Of a stretch of 64,000 nucleotides of DNA, positions 9,350 to 19,811 are shown piece by piece. The stretch is taken from the NCBI GenBank assembly GCA_963805985.1, contig CAWDWG010000013.1, forward strand, positions 389,463 to 453,462, in the 5' to 3' direction. Position numbers and translations under genes: made by a program. Source of the stretch: Bog-257 sp963805985 (GTDB lineage: Bacteria; Acidobacteriota; Terriglobia; Terriglobales; Acidobacteriaceae). A model generated the notes under the pieces. The model did not search any database. It was given only the letters and a program-made list of their open reading frames with translations, and was not told the DNA's origin. Every line of letters begins with the position of its first letter. Position 1 is the stretch's first letter.

Positions 9350-10489
9350 ATGTTGAAGCAATTCAACAAAACATCTTTCTTTTTCCTGGTTGCTGGCCTG
9401 CTCGCTCCGACTTCCTTCGCGGGCGCGGAACAGGACGCCCAGGTGTTGCTTTCCAAGTCATTTCAACAAGCCAATCTCTGGAACCAAGGCCCAGTCAAGT
9501 TAGTGGCTAAGGTCCTCGTGGACAATGCCACCGGCGACCTAAGGAATCTGCAATATACTATCTCGTGGGCTGGACCGGGGAAGTGGCGCGCAGAGTGGAG
9601 CGCTCCGAACCTGCGGCAGATCACTATCGTCAACAATGGCAAATTGTCGTACGTCAGCACCCGTTCTAAGCTAGTCTGGTCCACTATTTGGTTCGAGGCC
9701 GCGCTGGCCGCTCTCGATGCTGGCATTCCCACTGGACCTTACCTCTTGCCGCCACTCGCCTACCAGAACGCCAAGTTCCACGCCTCAAAGAAGAGGGTCG
9801 ACGGGACGGAAGTCCCCTGCTTCGTGTTTGGCAAGCCGGAGACTACTTTGTGCATCGACCCCGCCAATGGTCATCTTCTCACTGTTGATAGTGATTTGGG
9901 CAGTTTTGAGTATAGCGATTACACCAGCGTCGGCGGCAGTAACTCCTATCCCCGAACTGTGAAGCTCAATTCCGTAAATACCAGTTACGAGGGAGACGAC
10001 TACTTTTACTCCCATGGCGTAGCCTATCCCCAAAGCTTGCAGCTCAATCGCGTAGAGAGTCCGCTGGAAGAGGCCCAGGTGACTGTCACACGGGGTGAGC
10101 AATTTCCCGATTCCCTCTTTGTTCCGTCCCAGAACAGTGCCACCGTGGATTTCGCCACTTGCGCGGACCCAGCCAGCAATTTTACCGCTCCTCGCCTAGA
10201 CAAGTCCGTCAAGGCCAAAAGGCCCGAGGCCGCCCGTAAGGCCTCCGGGTACGGCACAGTATGGGTGCTGGCTGCGGTGGATAAAGACGGCTCAGTGCGC
10301 AAGACCAGGATACTGTGGGGCCAGAATGACTTGAGAGCGGGTGCCACCAGCGCTGTCCAGCAATATAGATACACTCCGTACGTGCGCTGCGGCCAGGCCG
10401 TAGAATTTCAGCAGGTGGTGAAGGTGCCCTTCCCCCCGCCGGCACCGCCTGTCTATAACTATCAGCCGCCGCAGCCCACTTATCCATAG
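9350..10489 (+). CDS. Secreted protein with C-terminal TonB-like domain
   Basis: 379 aa from the ATG at 9350, chosen because a signal peptide follows at once (SFFFLVAGLLAPTSFAGA); the frame is open further upstream but that stretch is antisense to a GloVer fragment. Residues ~30-260 are a beta-rich domain without a recognised family. Residues ~285-365 (GTVWVLAAVDKDGSVRKTRI, AVQQYRYTPYVRCGQAVEFQ) fit the TonB C-terminal fold. The tail is Pro-rich (PFPPPAPP). It lacks an N-terminal anchor beyond the signal peptide, so it is more likely a periplasmic TonB_C-domain protein than a classic energy transducer. Confidence 0.75.
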   Translation: MLKQFNKTSFFFLVAGLLAPTSFAGAEQDAQVLLSKSFQQANLWNQGPVKLVAKVLVDNATGDLRNLQYTISWAGPGKWRAEWSAPNLRQITIVNNGKLSYVSTRSKLVWSTIWFEAALAALDAGIPTGPYLLPPLAYQNAKFHASKKRVDGTEVPCFVFGKPETTLCIDPANGHLLTVDSDLGSFEYSDYTSVGGSNSYPRTVKLNSVNTSYEGDDYFYSHGVAYPQSLQLNRVESPLEEAQVTVTRGEQFPDSLFVPSQNSATVDFATCADPASNFTAPRLDKSVKAKRPEAARKASGYGTVWVLAAVDKDGSVRKTRILWGQNDLRAGATSAVQQYRYTPYVRCGQAVEFQQVVKVPFPPPAPPVYNYQPPQPTYP

Positions 10490-10701
10490 TGACTACCGTG
10501 CGCGTCGCAATGATCGAGTAACGGCTGCTCGCTCTATATGGAGCCGTGTCTGATGCGTCCAACAGAAGCTGAGTTGCGTCCCAATCCTCTCTATCCTACC
10601 TCATTGATTGTGAGGTGGTTTCAACCTTACCTGTTACACGTTGGCGAAAGATGGAGAATGTGCCTAGGGGCGTCGCGCCAGCTGCGTTATACTTAGGCGG
10701 G

Positions 10702-12294
10702 ATGTCATCGCGTTCACTCTTCTTGTTTCTCAATTGGCTTAGTCTTTTGCTGCCGCTTGCGGCACACGCACAAGCACCGAGCGGCGGTCAGCCACCACAA
10801 ACGGGAAGGCCCACGGCTGGAATCCCAACGTTCTATGCGAATGCACGGCAGGTAATTGTCGAAGCCGACGTCTCGAAGCCGGTCGATAAGAAGCATCCGG
10901 ATACGAACTGGATGCCGCAAGGAACTCTGGATGGTGCCCCTGCTGCCGCTGCGGGGATTGAGAAGAGCATGCCTCCGCCAGCTCGCGGCTTAACCGCGAG
11001 CGACTTCCACGTCTTCGACAACGGTGCTGAGCAAAGCATCAACTATTTCAAGGAATCTGATTTTCCTGCTACGGGTACCGGCCAGTGGATTCTCCATCCT
11101 ACGGCCCATGGTATTTGGGGAAGCTTTGTGCCTGCCGGTCCCGGCGTCGGCGTGCTTCCTTCTGCCACCTACTTGATCGGCTACGTTCCTCCAGCGCCGC
11201 AGCCGGGCGAATGCCGCCGCCTCCGCGTCACTGTGCCAGGTCATTACGTTCAGACGAATCGTGATCAGTATTGCATCGGGAAAACATCCGACGCGGCAAT
11301 GACTCTTGACACAAAGCTCCACCAGCAAATGCAGAGTTTCGCAACCTCAAATGCGCAAGACTCAATCGAGGTTTCCACGAATGCGTTTGCCTTTTGGTCC
11401 TCTGGCGTACTGTCACTTACCACGCCAGTTCCGTCAACGGCTTCGTCCGCGCGTCCCACGAATGACTTCACATTTGTCGTCGAAGTGCACGATTCCAAGG
11501 CGCCGGCAAATGTGGAGATGGTCACAAAATTCGGGTTGCCCTACCAATTTTGGAAACTGCCTTGCCCAAAGCGCCTCTCTTCTATCTACGTTATTGGCAT
11601 GGTTTATGACGCAGCCGGTGAAGTTGTAAACGAGTTTGATGATACGTACAGATGCGAAATGTTTGTCACGCCGATGACGAAACCCATAGAGAAAGTCCCT
11701 GGCGCGATCGTTCTCGTCCAGAGCACGTTCGATACACAGGTTGAACTAAGGCCGGGGGAGTACGAGTTGCGTGTTGTCGTGAGTGATGGTAAGAACTTTG
11801 GACGCGCAAGCGTGCCGTTGCGGGTGCGGCCCCTCCAGGCCGGTGCTCTTGCGATCAGCGATCTCGTAACAAGCAGCTTTCTCCGCGATTCGTCATGGGT
11901 TTTACGTGATGCGGCAGCTGTTTCCCCCGACCCGGTTGTCCCAAGCCCACTGGTCAGCAAGAAAGTCCAGTTCTTTCCAGCGGCCGATGCGTCTGTCCCG
12001 CACCGTAACCCTCTGTCGTTGTATTTCGAAATTTACGAGCCTCTGCTTGAGACGAACAAAGTTGACGTCTCCTACAACTTGAAGATTACAAATCTAAAGA
12101 CGAACTCGTTGGTGATGAATACCGGGCCGATGAGCGCGGCGGATTGGGTTGTGCCAGGAAGCGCAGTGATTCCAATCGGACTGAAACTCGCAACAGAGGA
12201 GCTACCGAAAGGTTCTTACCGGCTAGAAGTCCAGGCCTCCGATTCGGCAGGGCGTCAATCGGATTGGCGCCAAGTCGATTTTATTATCGACTGA
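10702..12294 (+). CDS. Secreted protein resembling acidobacterial VWFA-related proteins, lacking VWA
   Basis: About 530 aa. The ATG at 10702 starts a signal peptide (LFLFLNWLSLLLPLAAHAQA); an in-frame GTG at 10615 would add 29 unlikely residues. Near residue 95 the phrase LTASDFHVFDNGAEQSINYF matches the conserved N-terminal element of the VWFA-related domain of Acidobacteriota. No MIDAS-bearing VWA domain follows. The rest is beta-rich (for example YEVELRPG-like and YRLEVQASDSAGRQSDWRQV), suggesting Ig-like modules. It probably acts at the cell surface; the ligand is unknown. Confidence 0.65.
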   Translation: MSSRSLFLFLNWLSLLLPLAAHAQAPSGGQPPQTGRPTAGIPTFYANARQVIVEADVSKPVDKKHPDTNWMPQGTLDGAPAAAAGIEKSMPPPARGLTASDFHVFDNGAEQSINYFKESDFPATGTGQWILHPTAHGIWGSFVPAGPGVGVLPSATYLIGYVPPAPQPGECRRLRVTVPGHYVQTNRDQYCIGKTSDAAMTLDTKLHQQMQSFATSNAQDSIEVSTNAFAFWSSGVLSLTTPVPSTASSARPTNDFTFVVEVHDSKAPANVEMVTKFGLPYQFWKLPCPKRLSSIYVIGMVYDAAGEVVNEFDDTYRCEMFVTPMTKPIEKVPGAIVLVQSTFDTQVELRPGEYELRVVVSDGKNFGRASVPLRVRPLQAGALAISDLVTSSFLRDSSWVLRDAAAVSPDPVVPSPLVSKKVQFFPAADASVPHRNPLSLYFEIYEPLLETNKVDVSYNLKITNLKTNSLVMNTGPMSAADWVVPGSAVIPIGLKLATEELPKGSYRLEVQASDSAGRQSDWRQVDFIID

Positions 12295-12537
12295 TGATCG
12301 TATCGTGGTCGCCTTTTCCAAGGTCATTACTCAGCAAGTCGAGAGTGACCCACGTCTAAGTACTCGGTGTGCTACTTACTCTAACGCTTGATGTTCTTCT
12401 CTAGTTTGCGGTTGCTGAGTCCAAGTCCGACTCTGTTCGGGCAGCTAGCGCGCTCTGGAAAGATGCTATTCCTTTGGATACTGTAGTTGCGTAACTCATT
12501 CATACTCTCCTGCATATTCAGCCTATCGGGAGAGTCC

Positions 12538-13320
12538 TTAAAGCGATGGAAGACCTTGGCAGTTAATCTTAGGTGCTTTTATCTTTAGGCACTTTGATTT
12601 TTCTGGCTCTGGCAGATTGTCACAAGTAGTAGAAGTATTGATAGTGGGGACCTTGGGACAAGATTGAGCAAACGCATTTTGCAGAGATGTCCCTGGGGAA
12701 AATGGTTGTCCAAGTAGTCCCGGACCAATTATCTTGACTTGATATACCGGAACGGCACCCGAACCTCCGGTCGACCAGGTTTCGGTAAGAGTATAAGAAG
12801 GTCCCTGCAGGTACTGCGACATCGCAGCCGCTGCCTGACCCTGTGGGTTCTGGTTTTGTGGAAGATATCCCGCGAGACCTGTTGATTGCCAGAATCCTTG
12901 CGACTGCGTCGTGGTGAAGGTGCTCATACCGAGGCTGTTCATGCCCACATTCCACACGCCGGAATAGCTGCCGGCAAAGAAACACAGTACCCCTTGGCAA
13001 GGAACACTTTGACTATTGTTGGTGGTGTTAGTCCCACTTGATCCACTGCTGGCCCCGGTTCCGGCGCCATTGCTAGGCCCTCCTGGGCCTCCTGAACCTC
13101 CTGACCCATCATCATCATCGTCATCATCACCTCCGCCTCCACCTGCTCCTCCGTCGCTGCCGTAACAGAATGGATCATCTACATCTTGTCCCGGGTCGCC
13201 GCACGTGAGAATCAGCCCGTTAACATCAATATTCCTCAACGGGTTGTTGGCGACGTAGGCGTACCTGTTCCATGTCTGCGGATTCTCGACGGGATGCTCC
13301 GGATACGGCTGCGGCACCAT
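12538..13320 (-). pseudogene. Orphan C-terminal tip of an RHS-repeat protein
   Basis: Read on the minus strand, the product begins with the end of the RHS-associated core (WNRYAYVANNPLRNIDVNGL). A Gly/Asp-rich linker with a run of seven Asp follows, then a ~150-aa variable C-terminal region. The thousand or more residues that should precede the core are absent: plus-strand island genes start directly beyond 13,320. It is a truncated RHS gene whose tip domain, possibly a toxin, no longer has its shell. A 7-bp inverted repeat (12504-12510/12529-12535) sits just past its stop. Confidence 0.7.
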
Positions 13321-13995
13321 CTTCGAGCTTTCGCCTACGCAGACGCGGTGACACCTGGTACGAGTTCCTGCTCAAGCAGTTCAATCCCAGCAATTTCGAT
13401 TACGGCGCGTGGATCGAAGAACGGCGTCAGGTGTTCCTGGATGCAAGCGTGCGCAACCCGTACTTCAAGTACAGCTCTGGGCACGACGATTGCGCTGCTG
13501 GTCATGGCCATGCTGTACACCAAGCAATGGATCGACCACCGGCGCGCCATGTGGATCACGGCGGAGATGATGACGGACTTGTACAACCACGATCTCTACT
13601 CGCGGGATGTCGCTGAGAAGGCGATCCAGAAATACAACCAGCACATCGAACGCTGCAACCGCGCAATCGAAGCTGCCCAACATGGTAGTACGCTACCGGT
13701 GGCGACTGCAGACGCGGATCAACTCAACGCCCAACTGCAAAAGACCGCAGGCGAACTTAACGTGGCAAACACGGACAACGCCGCTCTCCAGGAACAGCTG
13801 ACGCAGAAGTCCAACGTGATTGTGGAGTTGTCCTTGCGAGTGGACGCTCTGTTGAAGAAGAATGGCGGAAACCTGGCGAGCTCGCAGCCGATTGATCTGA
13901 GCGGTGCTGACCCTAACCTGATAAAGCATATCAACGACCTGCAAGAGCAACTGGTTGTCGAGCGCAAGAAAAACCGGCAACTCAAGGGTGCATAA
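13272..13995 (+). CDS. Membrane-anchored coiled-coil protein (frameshifted)
   Basis: Two frames join into one convincing protein. RRRGDTWYEFLLKQFNPSNF continues through NPYFKYSS, then after one extra G in GGG at 13479-13481 the next frame continues GTTIALLVMAMLYTKQWIDH. A membrane segment (IALLVMAML) follows the soluble N-terminus, then a ~150-residue charged coiled coil (NAALQEQLTQKSNVIVELSL) to LKGA. The start is uncertain. The first ~20 residues overlap the RHS tip on the other strand, so the N-terminus may be cut by the island junction. It precedes the replication-relaxation gene and probably belongs to the same operon. Confidence 0.6.
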
Positions 13996-13997
13996 CG

Positions 13998-14543
13998 GTG
14001 CTGGTCGCGGTGACAGGATTTGGCAGCGTGTGGCGCAGGCGATTCAGCAAGAACGAACATGACCTGAACCGGTTTGCCCATGGAGCCTACTTCAACACAA
14101 CCGGTGTGATGGTGAACGGCCACGTGCGACAGCGCCCGCTAATTCTTGGCTACGCAAAGTTCAACGGCGCCGGCGGCTTCGATCCTAACTTTCCTTCCCG
14201 AATGATCAATCGTGTTTTCGAGTGTGCCGATATGTGCGTCTGGAATGGCGAGAACAAACTCCTGTTCCGGCGACTCCTTCCTCACGGCGAGGTGCCTGAC
14301 TTGTTCCTGGTTGTCGCTCGGCCTGATGTCACTGGAAGACTATTGATGGGTTCGGAGGGCTGGCGGTCCGACGACACCTGGCTGTTGGCGTTCAGCGAAG
14401 ACGGACAACGGCAGGAAGCCATGTTGCTAATGCCGGCACATGCCTGGATCCGTAGCGTGCTGGGAACGTTCGTACTGGAACCGCGCTCAACTCCATGGAT
14501 TGCAACCTTGCGCCTGCAGGACTGCGCCAAGGCGGCGAGGTGA
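13998..14543 (+). CDS. Unidentified protein in replication-relaxation operon
   Basis: 181 aa starting at GTG 13998, two bases after the previous stop, and ending three bases before the next start. Such spacing indicates translation as one operon. The sequence mixes short beta segments (PDLFLVVARPDVTGRLLMGS, TWLLAFSEDG) with no signal peptide or membrane helix. I recognise no motif. The tight spacing with a replication-relaxation protein suggests a role in element maintenance or transfer. Confidence 0.65.
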   Translation: MLVAVTGFGSVWRRRFSKNEHDLNRFAHGAYFNTTGVMVNGHVRQRPLILGYAKFNGAGGFDPNFPSRMINRVFECADMCVWNGENKLLFRRLLPHGEVPDLFLVVARPDVTGRLLMGSEGWRSDDTWLLAFSEDGQRQEAMLLMPAHAWIRSVLGTFVLEPRSTPWIATLRLQDCAKAAR

Positions 14544-14546
14544 GAT

Positions 14547-15314
14547 GTGCGCTACCCGAAAGACAGTCTGCACTTGGGCCGCGAACATGATTATCCCTTA
14601 CTGCGGCAGCTTGCGCACTCCCGCTTTGCCACGCGCAGCCAACTGTTCGAATACATGCAGCTACGCGGTTGTAGCGAATGCCGCCGGTCATTCAACTGGA
14701 GAACCCAAAGGCTCATTCAGCATGACCTTGTCAGCAGACGGACGGTGCCCGCGTTGGGAGCGGAGTACGTCTACGCGCTGACGACGCATGGCGCCGTAAC
14801 TCTGGAAGAGATCGAGCAGCGCTTCTCGCTCTCGCTGAGTGCGGATCGCAACCAGGGTGAAGACCTGAGCGTGATCCACTCGGTCGAACTCAACAACATC
14901 GAACTGCGAGTGGCAAAAGCCGGGCTGTTGGCACGATGGATCCCGGAAGCAGAGATCCGCTCGGAGAACGCACTGACAAACCTGGCCTACAAGAAAGAAT
15001 ACGACGCCGTTGTCACGTTGCGGCTCGGCAGCCGCGAGGTGACATTTGCGTTGGAGTACGAACGGACGCCCAAGTCTCGAAGTAAATATGACAAGATCGC
15101 GGAGGATATGTGCCAGGAAGAAAACGTGGATCACTTCCTGTACTTGACTGCCAACGAGCATTTGCTGAGGTTCGCGTCCTGGTCCTTCCGAGATCTTCAG
15201 CGGCGTGTCTATTTCGGGCTTGTCACAGACTGGCACCGGCAGTTGCTCGACATGCCAGCCTTCAGTTGGAAGGCGAAACGGTATGTTCCACTCAAGACTT
15301 TGCTTGCTCAATGA
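14547..15314 (+). CDS. Replication-relaxation family protein
   Basis: 255 aa. The N-terminal winged-helix part (LLRQLAHSRFATRSQLFEYM, RTQRLIQHDLVSRRTVPALG) is followed by VIHSVELNNIELRVAKAGLL. Near residues 150-190 comes YDAVVTLRLGSREVTFALEYERTPKSRSKY, a nuclease-like core with the E-x-E-R-T signature of the Replic_Relax family. Members are found on plasmids and integrative elements and are thought to act in replication or transfer initiation. Start GTG at 14547. Its stop overlaps the next ATG (ATGA). Confidence 0.8.
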   Translation: MRYPKDSLHLGREHDYPLLRQLAHSRFATRSQLFEYMQLRGCSECRRSFNWRTQRLIQHDLVSRRTVPALGAEYVYALTTHGAVTLEEIEQRFSLSLSADRNQGEDLSVIHSVELNNIELRVAKAGLLARWIPEAEIRSENALTNLAYKKEYDAVVTLRLGSREVTFALEYERTPKSRSKYDKIAEDMCQEENVDHFLYLTANEHLLRFASWSFRDLQRRVYFGLVTDWHRQLLDMPAFSWKAKRYVPLKTLLAQ

Positions 15315-15808
15315 AGGCGCGGCCCCACGCGAACTTTCCCCAGTTTTGGCCCCAAACGACAATGGCGACGCGACGGAACCAACTCAATAGTCTCTTGGAA
15401 CAAATGGGACTTGGCCCGAGGCACCAGACGTTGGCTGAGCTGTCTGGCGGTTCTGGACCGAGGTTTAAGCGGTATGCCTACCCTTTGCCTGCCTGTTGTC
15501 TGCTCATTGCCTGCTCGGGGGTACTCGTAACTATTCGTATTCTCAATGAGATGCGGCTTGACTACTCCCCCATTCATGCAGGTTTTGCCTATAAAACGAC
15601 CGAACAGTTGTGGCATTCGCGCGCGCTATTGCGATGCATTGTGTGCAGCCATGATGACGCAGTTCTTGTTGCAGTTGTGCTGCTCATTCCGGTTCGGTGT
15701 TCCGGCAATTGCGCGAAATTGTGCGCGCGCAAGTTGCACAAGGTGGTGCGGCGATACGCGCGGGTTGTGCGCACAGCAGTGGTTCGGTTGGTACGAGTTC
15801 CGGTTTGA
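15311..15808 (+). CDS. Small membrane protein coupled to replication-relaxation gene
   Basis: The ATG at 15311 overlaps the preceding stop (ATGA), so the first part is well supported: MKARPHANFPQFWPQTTMAT..., a soluble stretch, a hydrophobic helix (CCLLIACSGVLVTI) and a second one (AVLVAVVLLIPV). After about 15,690 the composition becomes Arg/Val/Cys-rich. A different frame (15697-15909) reads more naturally, so a frameshift near there is possible. About 165 aa as written. No family recognised. Confidence 0.45.
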   Translation: MKARPHANFPQFWPQTTMATRRNQLNSLLEQMGLGPRHQTLAELSGGSGPRFKRYAYPLPACCLLIACSGVLVTIRILNEMRLDYSPIHAGFAYKTTEQLWHSRALLRCIVCSHDDAVLVAVVLLIPVRCSGNCAKLCARKLHKVVRRYARVVRTAVVRLVRVPV

Positions 15809-15908
15809 CCGTCGCTCGCCTGTCGGTTCTAGACGAGGCTGGAGCGCGCGGCAGACAACTGGAATGCCTGTGCAATGCTCAAGACATCATGGCGTATCCT
15901 AGGCACTG

Positions 15909-17215
15909 ATGGAACCGCACAACGGCCTGACATCGGCTGAGATGTTCGCCACTGAGATCCCTGCCTTCCAGAGCATCGCTGACGTTCACCCGAGACTAAT
16001 TTCGGAACTCAAGAAGCTGGATCCGGCAAGAACCGCATCGACGTTCGCAGGGCTTCTCACCCTTCCGGGGCTGCAGGCGAACTGCTTTCGGATTGAATGG
16101 TTGGTTCACTTGGCGATCGCTTGTTGCGACGGAAGGTCCGCACCTACTACATCATTTGTCCGCAGAAGCTTTGAACAGTTGGGTAACGGCTTTTGCGGAA
16201 GGATGGAAGACCCGGCTGAAGATATATTTGTCAGCCTCGTAAACACGCCAAGCGGCAACTTCAGGATATTCGAAGGGATTCGTGAAGGTACTGGCTTTTA
16301 CCTGCAAAGAATTCTGAACGTTGTTGGGAAGATGCCGCAAGGGGAACCCTACGATGAGATCCACGCCTGTGTGGACTGTCTTCTGAGATTGTCGGAGGCA
16401 GTCGCAGAGCGGGCAGGCGTGCGCGAAAACGGTCTCGGAGAGGAAGTGCCCCTTAAGAGTCTGCCCAAACAGGTGGCAGAGCGAGTGTCTTTCACGCGCA
16501 ACGTGGTCCGGTTCTCCGGGGAGGATCTCGCCCGCCTGCGAATTCCTCGCGCGACGATGGATGGATTTGTATACCATGCTAACAATAGATCAAGCGCCAA
16601 CCTGCTGACACAGCGTCTCGGTCACAGCGAACTCGAACGACGTCCACTTGTCGCGATAGGTGACTCAATTCACCTTCTATTGCCGACAGCAATTGCTTCG
16701 GTAATCACCCGGTTCGTCATCGAGACAGTCTCTTCGATCGGAAAAGGAGAGGTTTTCATAAGCGAACTCGCTCGTGAGTTTGACCAACTTTTCGCGGAAA
16801 CCCGAATTCTTGGTGGGCCCTTGCGTGCTCCAATCAAGTTTCAGGATATCGGTACTGGACGTGTCGCCGCCGTTATGACTGAGGTCGATCCCGGGAGATT
16901 TCTCCATCTGGTTTTCTTTACGGATGGACTCAGCGGGTTTGACAAGGATGGCCTGGCAGGGATGAATGCCGACCCGACTAACCTATCCTTCGCTATAAGC
17001 CAACATCTGAAGTTAGCCGCAAAGGCCGCGCTGGAGAAGTCCTATTTTCAAGACGGAATAATGTTGGTCGTCAGCTGCGGGTTTGGCCGCGGAGCTTTCT
17101 TTGCGGTTGAGAGCCCACGCCCAAAGGGCTGGCGAATTGAGAGTATCGCCGCCCATGACCTGGTGACTTTGAGCTGCCTTTCTGGATTCAGCCCTATTTC
17201 ACTTTGGAGTTTGCT
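15909..17215 (+). CDS. Large PD-(D/E)xK-type protein, 5' part, split by IS21
   Basis: The first 435 codons of a gene whose 3' part lies at 19812-22285. This part has no signal peptide or membrane helix. It is a mixed alpha/beta protein (FQDIGTGRVAAVMTEVDPGR, SYFQDGIMLVVSCGFGRG). After W-S-L-L the frame runs into the insertion and stops at 17226-17228. Removing the insertion and one copy of the 10-bp repeat GGAGTTTGCT joins this frame exactly to the downstream one, giving about 1,256 aa. As it stands, only a truncated ~439-aa product could be made. Confidence 0.75.
17206..17215. repeat. Left copy of direct repeat flanking the IS
   Basis: GGAGTTTGCT occurs here and again at 19812-19821, directly outside the IS21-family element. 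Deleting the element plus one copy restores a continuous reading frame, as expected for a target-site duplication. Ten bases is slightly longer than the 4-8 usual for IS21, so one or two bases may match by chance. Confidence 0.75.
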
Positions 17216-17347
17216 TTTGACAACCTGACTTGGCCCACCTGTGCTCATCTCATTTGGCCCACCCTCAGTTAATAGATTCTCTGCTCGGCAACGGTGAGCG
17301 TCGTTGCTGCCGGAGCGGAGACCTGCGCTGTCCGCAGGACAGCGCGT

Positions 17348-18164
17348 TTAGGTCGTAGCGGAGGCAGGAACGACGGCGTCGCCACCTCGGGTCCCTTTCT
17401 TCTTCCGTACCTCCAGGGTTCGTCGGAATCGATACGAGTCGGTCCCGGTCTCGATGATGTGGGCACGGTCCGTGATGCGGTCCAGCAACGCCTTGCACAA
17501 GCGCGGGTTGGGAAACACCTGTGTCCATTCCGAAAACGGCAGGTTCGTGGTCACGATCAGCGTGGCGCGTTCGGCCCGTTCGGCGATGACTTGAAACAGA
17601 AACTCGGCGCCGATCTCGGCCAGCGGAACATAGCCGACCTCATCCAGAGCGATCACGTCGTAGCGCATCCAGCGGGCCAGCACGCGGCGCACTCCATTCT
17701 GTTGCTGGGCTTCGACCAGTTCGTTCACCAGATTGGCGGCGGTGGTGAAACGCACCCGCCGTTTCTGCCGGCAGGCGGCCACGCACAATCCGGTGGCCAG
17801 GTGCGTCTTACCCGTGCCGCACTCGCCCATCAGCACCACCGGTTCGGCGCGTTCGATGTAGCCGCCTTCGGCCAGCTCGCGAATCTTCGCCGCCGGAATC
17901 TGCGGGGCCTGGTTGAAGTCAAACTCCTCCAGTGTCTTCATGCGCGGCAGCCGTGCATCGTGAAGGCGCTGTCTGCACCGCGTGCCGGTCGCGCTCTTCG
18001 CTTTCCATCGCCAGCAATGCTTCCAGATAGCCGATGTGGTTGCGCTTCTCCTTCACCGCCTGTTCGGCCAGCGGAACGAAGTTAGCGCCGATCACCGGCA
18101 CCCGTAGTGCCTTGCAGTACTGCTTCACGCTGGCATGTTCCAGCGCCTCGGTGGCGGGCTTCAT
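17348..18164 (-). pseudogene. istB: IS21 helper ATPase IstB, one frameshift
   Basis: Two frames make one IstB. The N-terminal part (MKPATEALEHASVKQYCKAL...NHIGYLEALL) comes from 18164. After one extra base near 17,970 the frame continues MKTLEEFDFNQAPQIPAAKI with the Walker A GECGTGKTHLA, Walker B VIALDEVGY, and TNLPFSEW. IstB is the AAA+ regulator that loads and remodels DNA for the IstA transposase. Its ATG overlaps the istA stop (ATGA), the usual arrangement. Confidence 0.88.
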
Positions 18165-19710
18165 CGCGCCACCTCCGCCACTTCGTCCAGCAGAAGATCG
18201 TACTCATTCATCACCGGCAACGGACGCTCGTAGTGTTCCAGTCCGCCGACAGCCAGTCGCTCCACCGGCGCATGGGCCAGTTCGCCAAAGATCAGCAGGT
18301 GCCGCACCGCTGCCGCATCCGTGCAGCCCAGCTCCAGAGCTTGCTCGGACCGCTTTCTTTAGCTGCTCCCAGCCATGCTTGCTGCCTTGCTGCAACAACT
18401 CGATCATGGTCCGTGTTCCAGGCTGCTTGCCCTCGCGGCGTTCCAGGCTCTGCCACAGCTGATCGAAACTCTCCGGCCAGCGCCCGCTGCTCGCGCCACT
18501 GCTGCAACGGCCGCGATCCGGCCAGCGCACCCGGCTTGCGCTCCAACACATCGAGATAGTGCTCCAGATCGAGCACCTGCTCGATAGCGACCGAAGCTGC
18601 GCTCATGCCGCGCCACCAGCTCCCGCTCTTACCAGATCTCCACATAGGCCGGCAGCAGTCGCGCTTGAACCCGCGTCCCCGGCTTCAGCGGCGTCGAGTA
18701 CCAGTTCGTGCGCACCTTCACGCAGCCCTTGCCATCCACCGTCGGGAAGCTGGTCTCCGCCAACTCGAAGCCTTCGGTCGCCAGCGGCAGCAGGTGTTCG
18801 CGCTCGATCTCCATCGCCTCGCCTACCGGCATCGTCTTGCCGGCGATCCTCCGCTGCTGGTCCTGTTGGCAGCCGCTGCAGCAACTATGCGTTCAACTCC
18901 GCCAAGTCCTGCACCCGTGGAACAGGCACCAGGTGGTTGCGCCGGAAATAACCTACCTCGCCTTCGACTCCGCCCTTCTCGTTGCCCCGTGCCGGGTTGC
19001 AGAAGTCCGTCTGAAAGCCCCAGTGCGAACGAAATGCAATCAGCCGCTCGGTCTCTTCCCGCTGGTGACCGCGCAGGATCTTCTTCACCGCGCTCTTCAG
19101 GTTGTCGTAGCGCAGCAACCGGAAGACACCACCGAAGTAGCCAAACGCCAACTCATGGGCTTCCAGAAATGCCTGCTGCGTGGCGTGGTAGTAGGCCACA
19201 TGAAACGCTCCGCCGCTGGCCATCGAACGCATCGAGAAACAATAAACCTTGCGCATCTCGCCCGCCACCTCGGCCATCGCCTCGTACCAATCCACCTGCG
19301 CTTCCGCCGCCCCAGTCGTAGACCTGCGGAATGAAAGTCTCCCGCCGCACCTGCCCCAATTCTTGTTTGCGTCGCCGCACATAACGCCGCACCGTGGCCT
19401 CCCTGACACTCGCCTGCGGGCGCTCTTCGCCCAATCCGCTGCCAGATCCGCCGCGCCGTGTGCCGCTGCTTCCTCGGCGCCTGCTCATCGGCAACCAAGA
19501 TCGCGTCGATGAAGTCCATCACCGGCCCCAAACTCGGCTGGCTCCGCACTGGTTGCTTGCGCTCCGGCGGAACCGCACTCGCCAAGGCCTGCCGAACCAT
19601 GCGCCGATGAACACCCAGCTTCCTGCGATACTCCCTGGATCGTGCCCGCTCCCGTGACATACTCCCGTCTGATCTGCCTCAAACAGCTCCACCTTCGTTC
19701 TCCTGTCCAT
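18161..19710 (-). pseudogene. istA: IS21 transposase IstA, several frameshifts
   Basis: Starting from MDRRTKVELFEA at 19710, family sequence must be followed through all three frames: IRREYVTGAGTIQGVS, then KLGVHRRMVRQALASAVPPE, RRYVRRRKQELGQVRRETF, AQVDWYEAMAE, FRLLRYDNLKSAVKKILRG, then NPARGNEKGGVEGEVGYFRR and TNWYSTPLKPGTRVQARLLP. These are the HTH, RNase-H-like core (DW, DNLK, NEKGGVE) and C-terminal parts of IstA. At least six shifts are needed. It ends E-V-A-R before a TGA overlapping istB. Confidence 0.85.
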
Positions 19711-19811
19711 CGGCCTCCCTGTCGGCTCCGCCGACAGAGTAGCCAATTAGTGCGATGAAGGTGGGCCAAATCAGATGCACACAAGTGGGCCAAATCAGAG
19801 TAGCGAAATCA

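Larger units (their letters stand above)
17216..19811 (-). mobile_element. IS21-family insertion sequence, degenerate
   Basis: About 2.6 kb with minus-strand istA-istB and multiple terminal repeats, as in IS21. The left end has two TTGGCCCAC units (17226-17243, 17250-17263) and the right end two matching inverted units (19760-19773, 19780-19798). It is bounded by the 10-bp direct repeat GGAGTTTGCT. The element interrupts the large gene starting at 15909. istA carries several frameshifts and istB one, so this copy is probably not autonomously active unless the shifts are sequence errors. Confidence 0.9.

Noticed and set aside
12504..12535. 7-bp inverted repeat after the RHS tip as terminator
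   Set aside because: The 18-base loop and lack of a T-run make an intrinsic terminator unlikely.
13186..13480. N-terminal 98 codons of the plus-strand frame from 13186
   Set aside because: Antisense to the RHS tip for the first half and the wrong frame for the second; the real N-terminus is read in the next frame up to 13479.
17294..19321. Long plus-strand open frames across the IS element
   Set aside because: They are antisense to istA/istB, which have clear family motifs on the minus strand.
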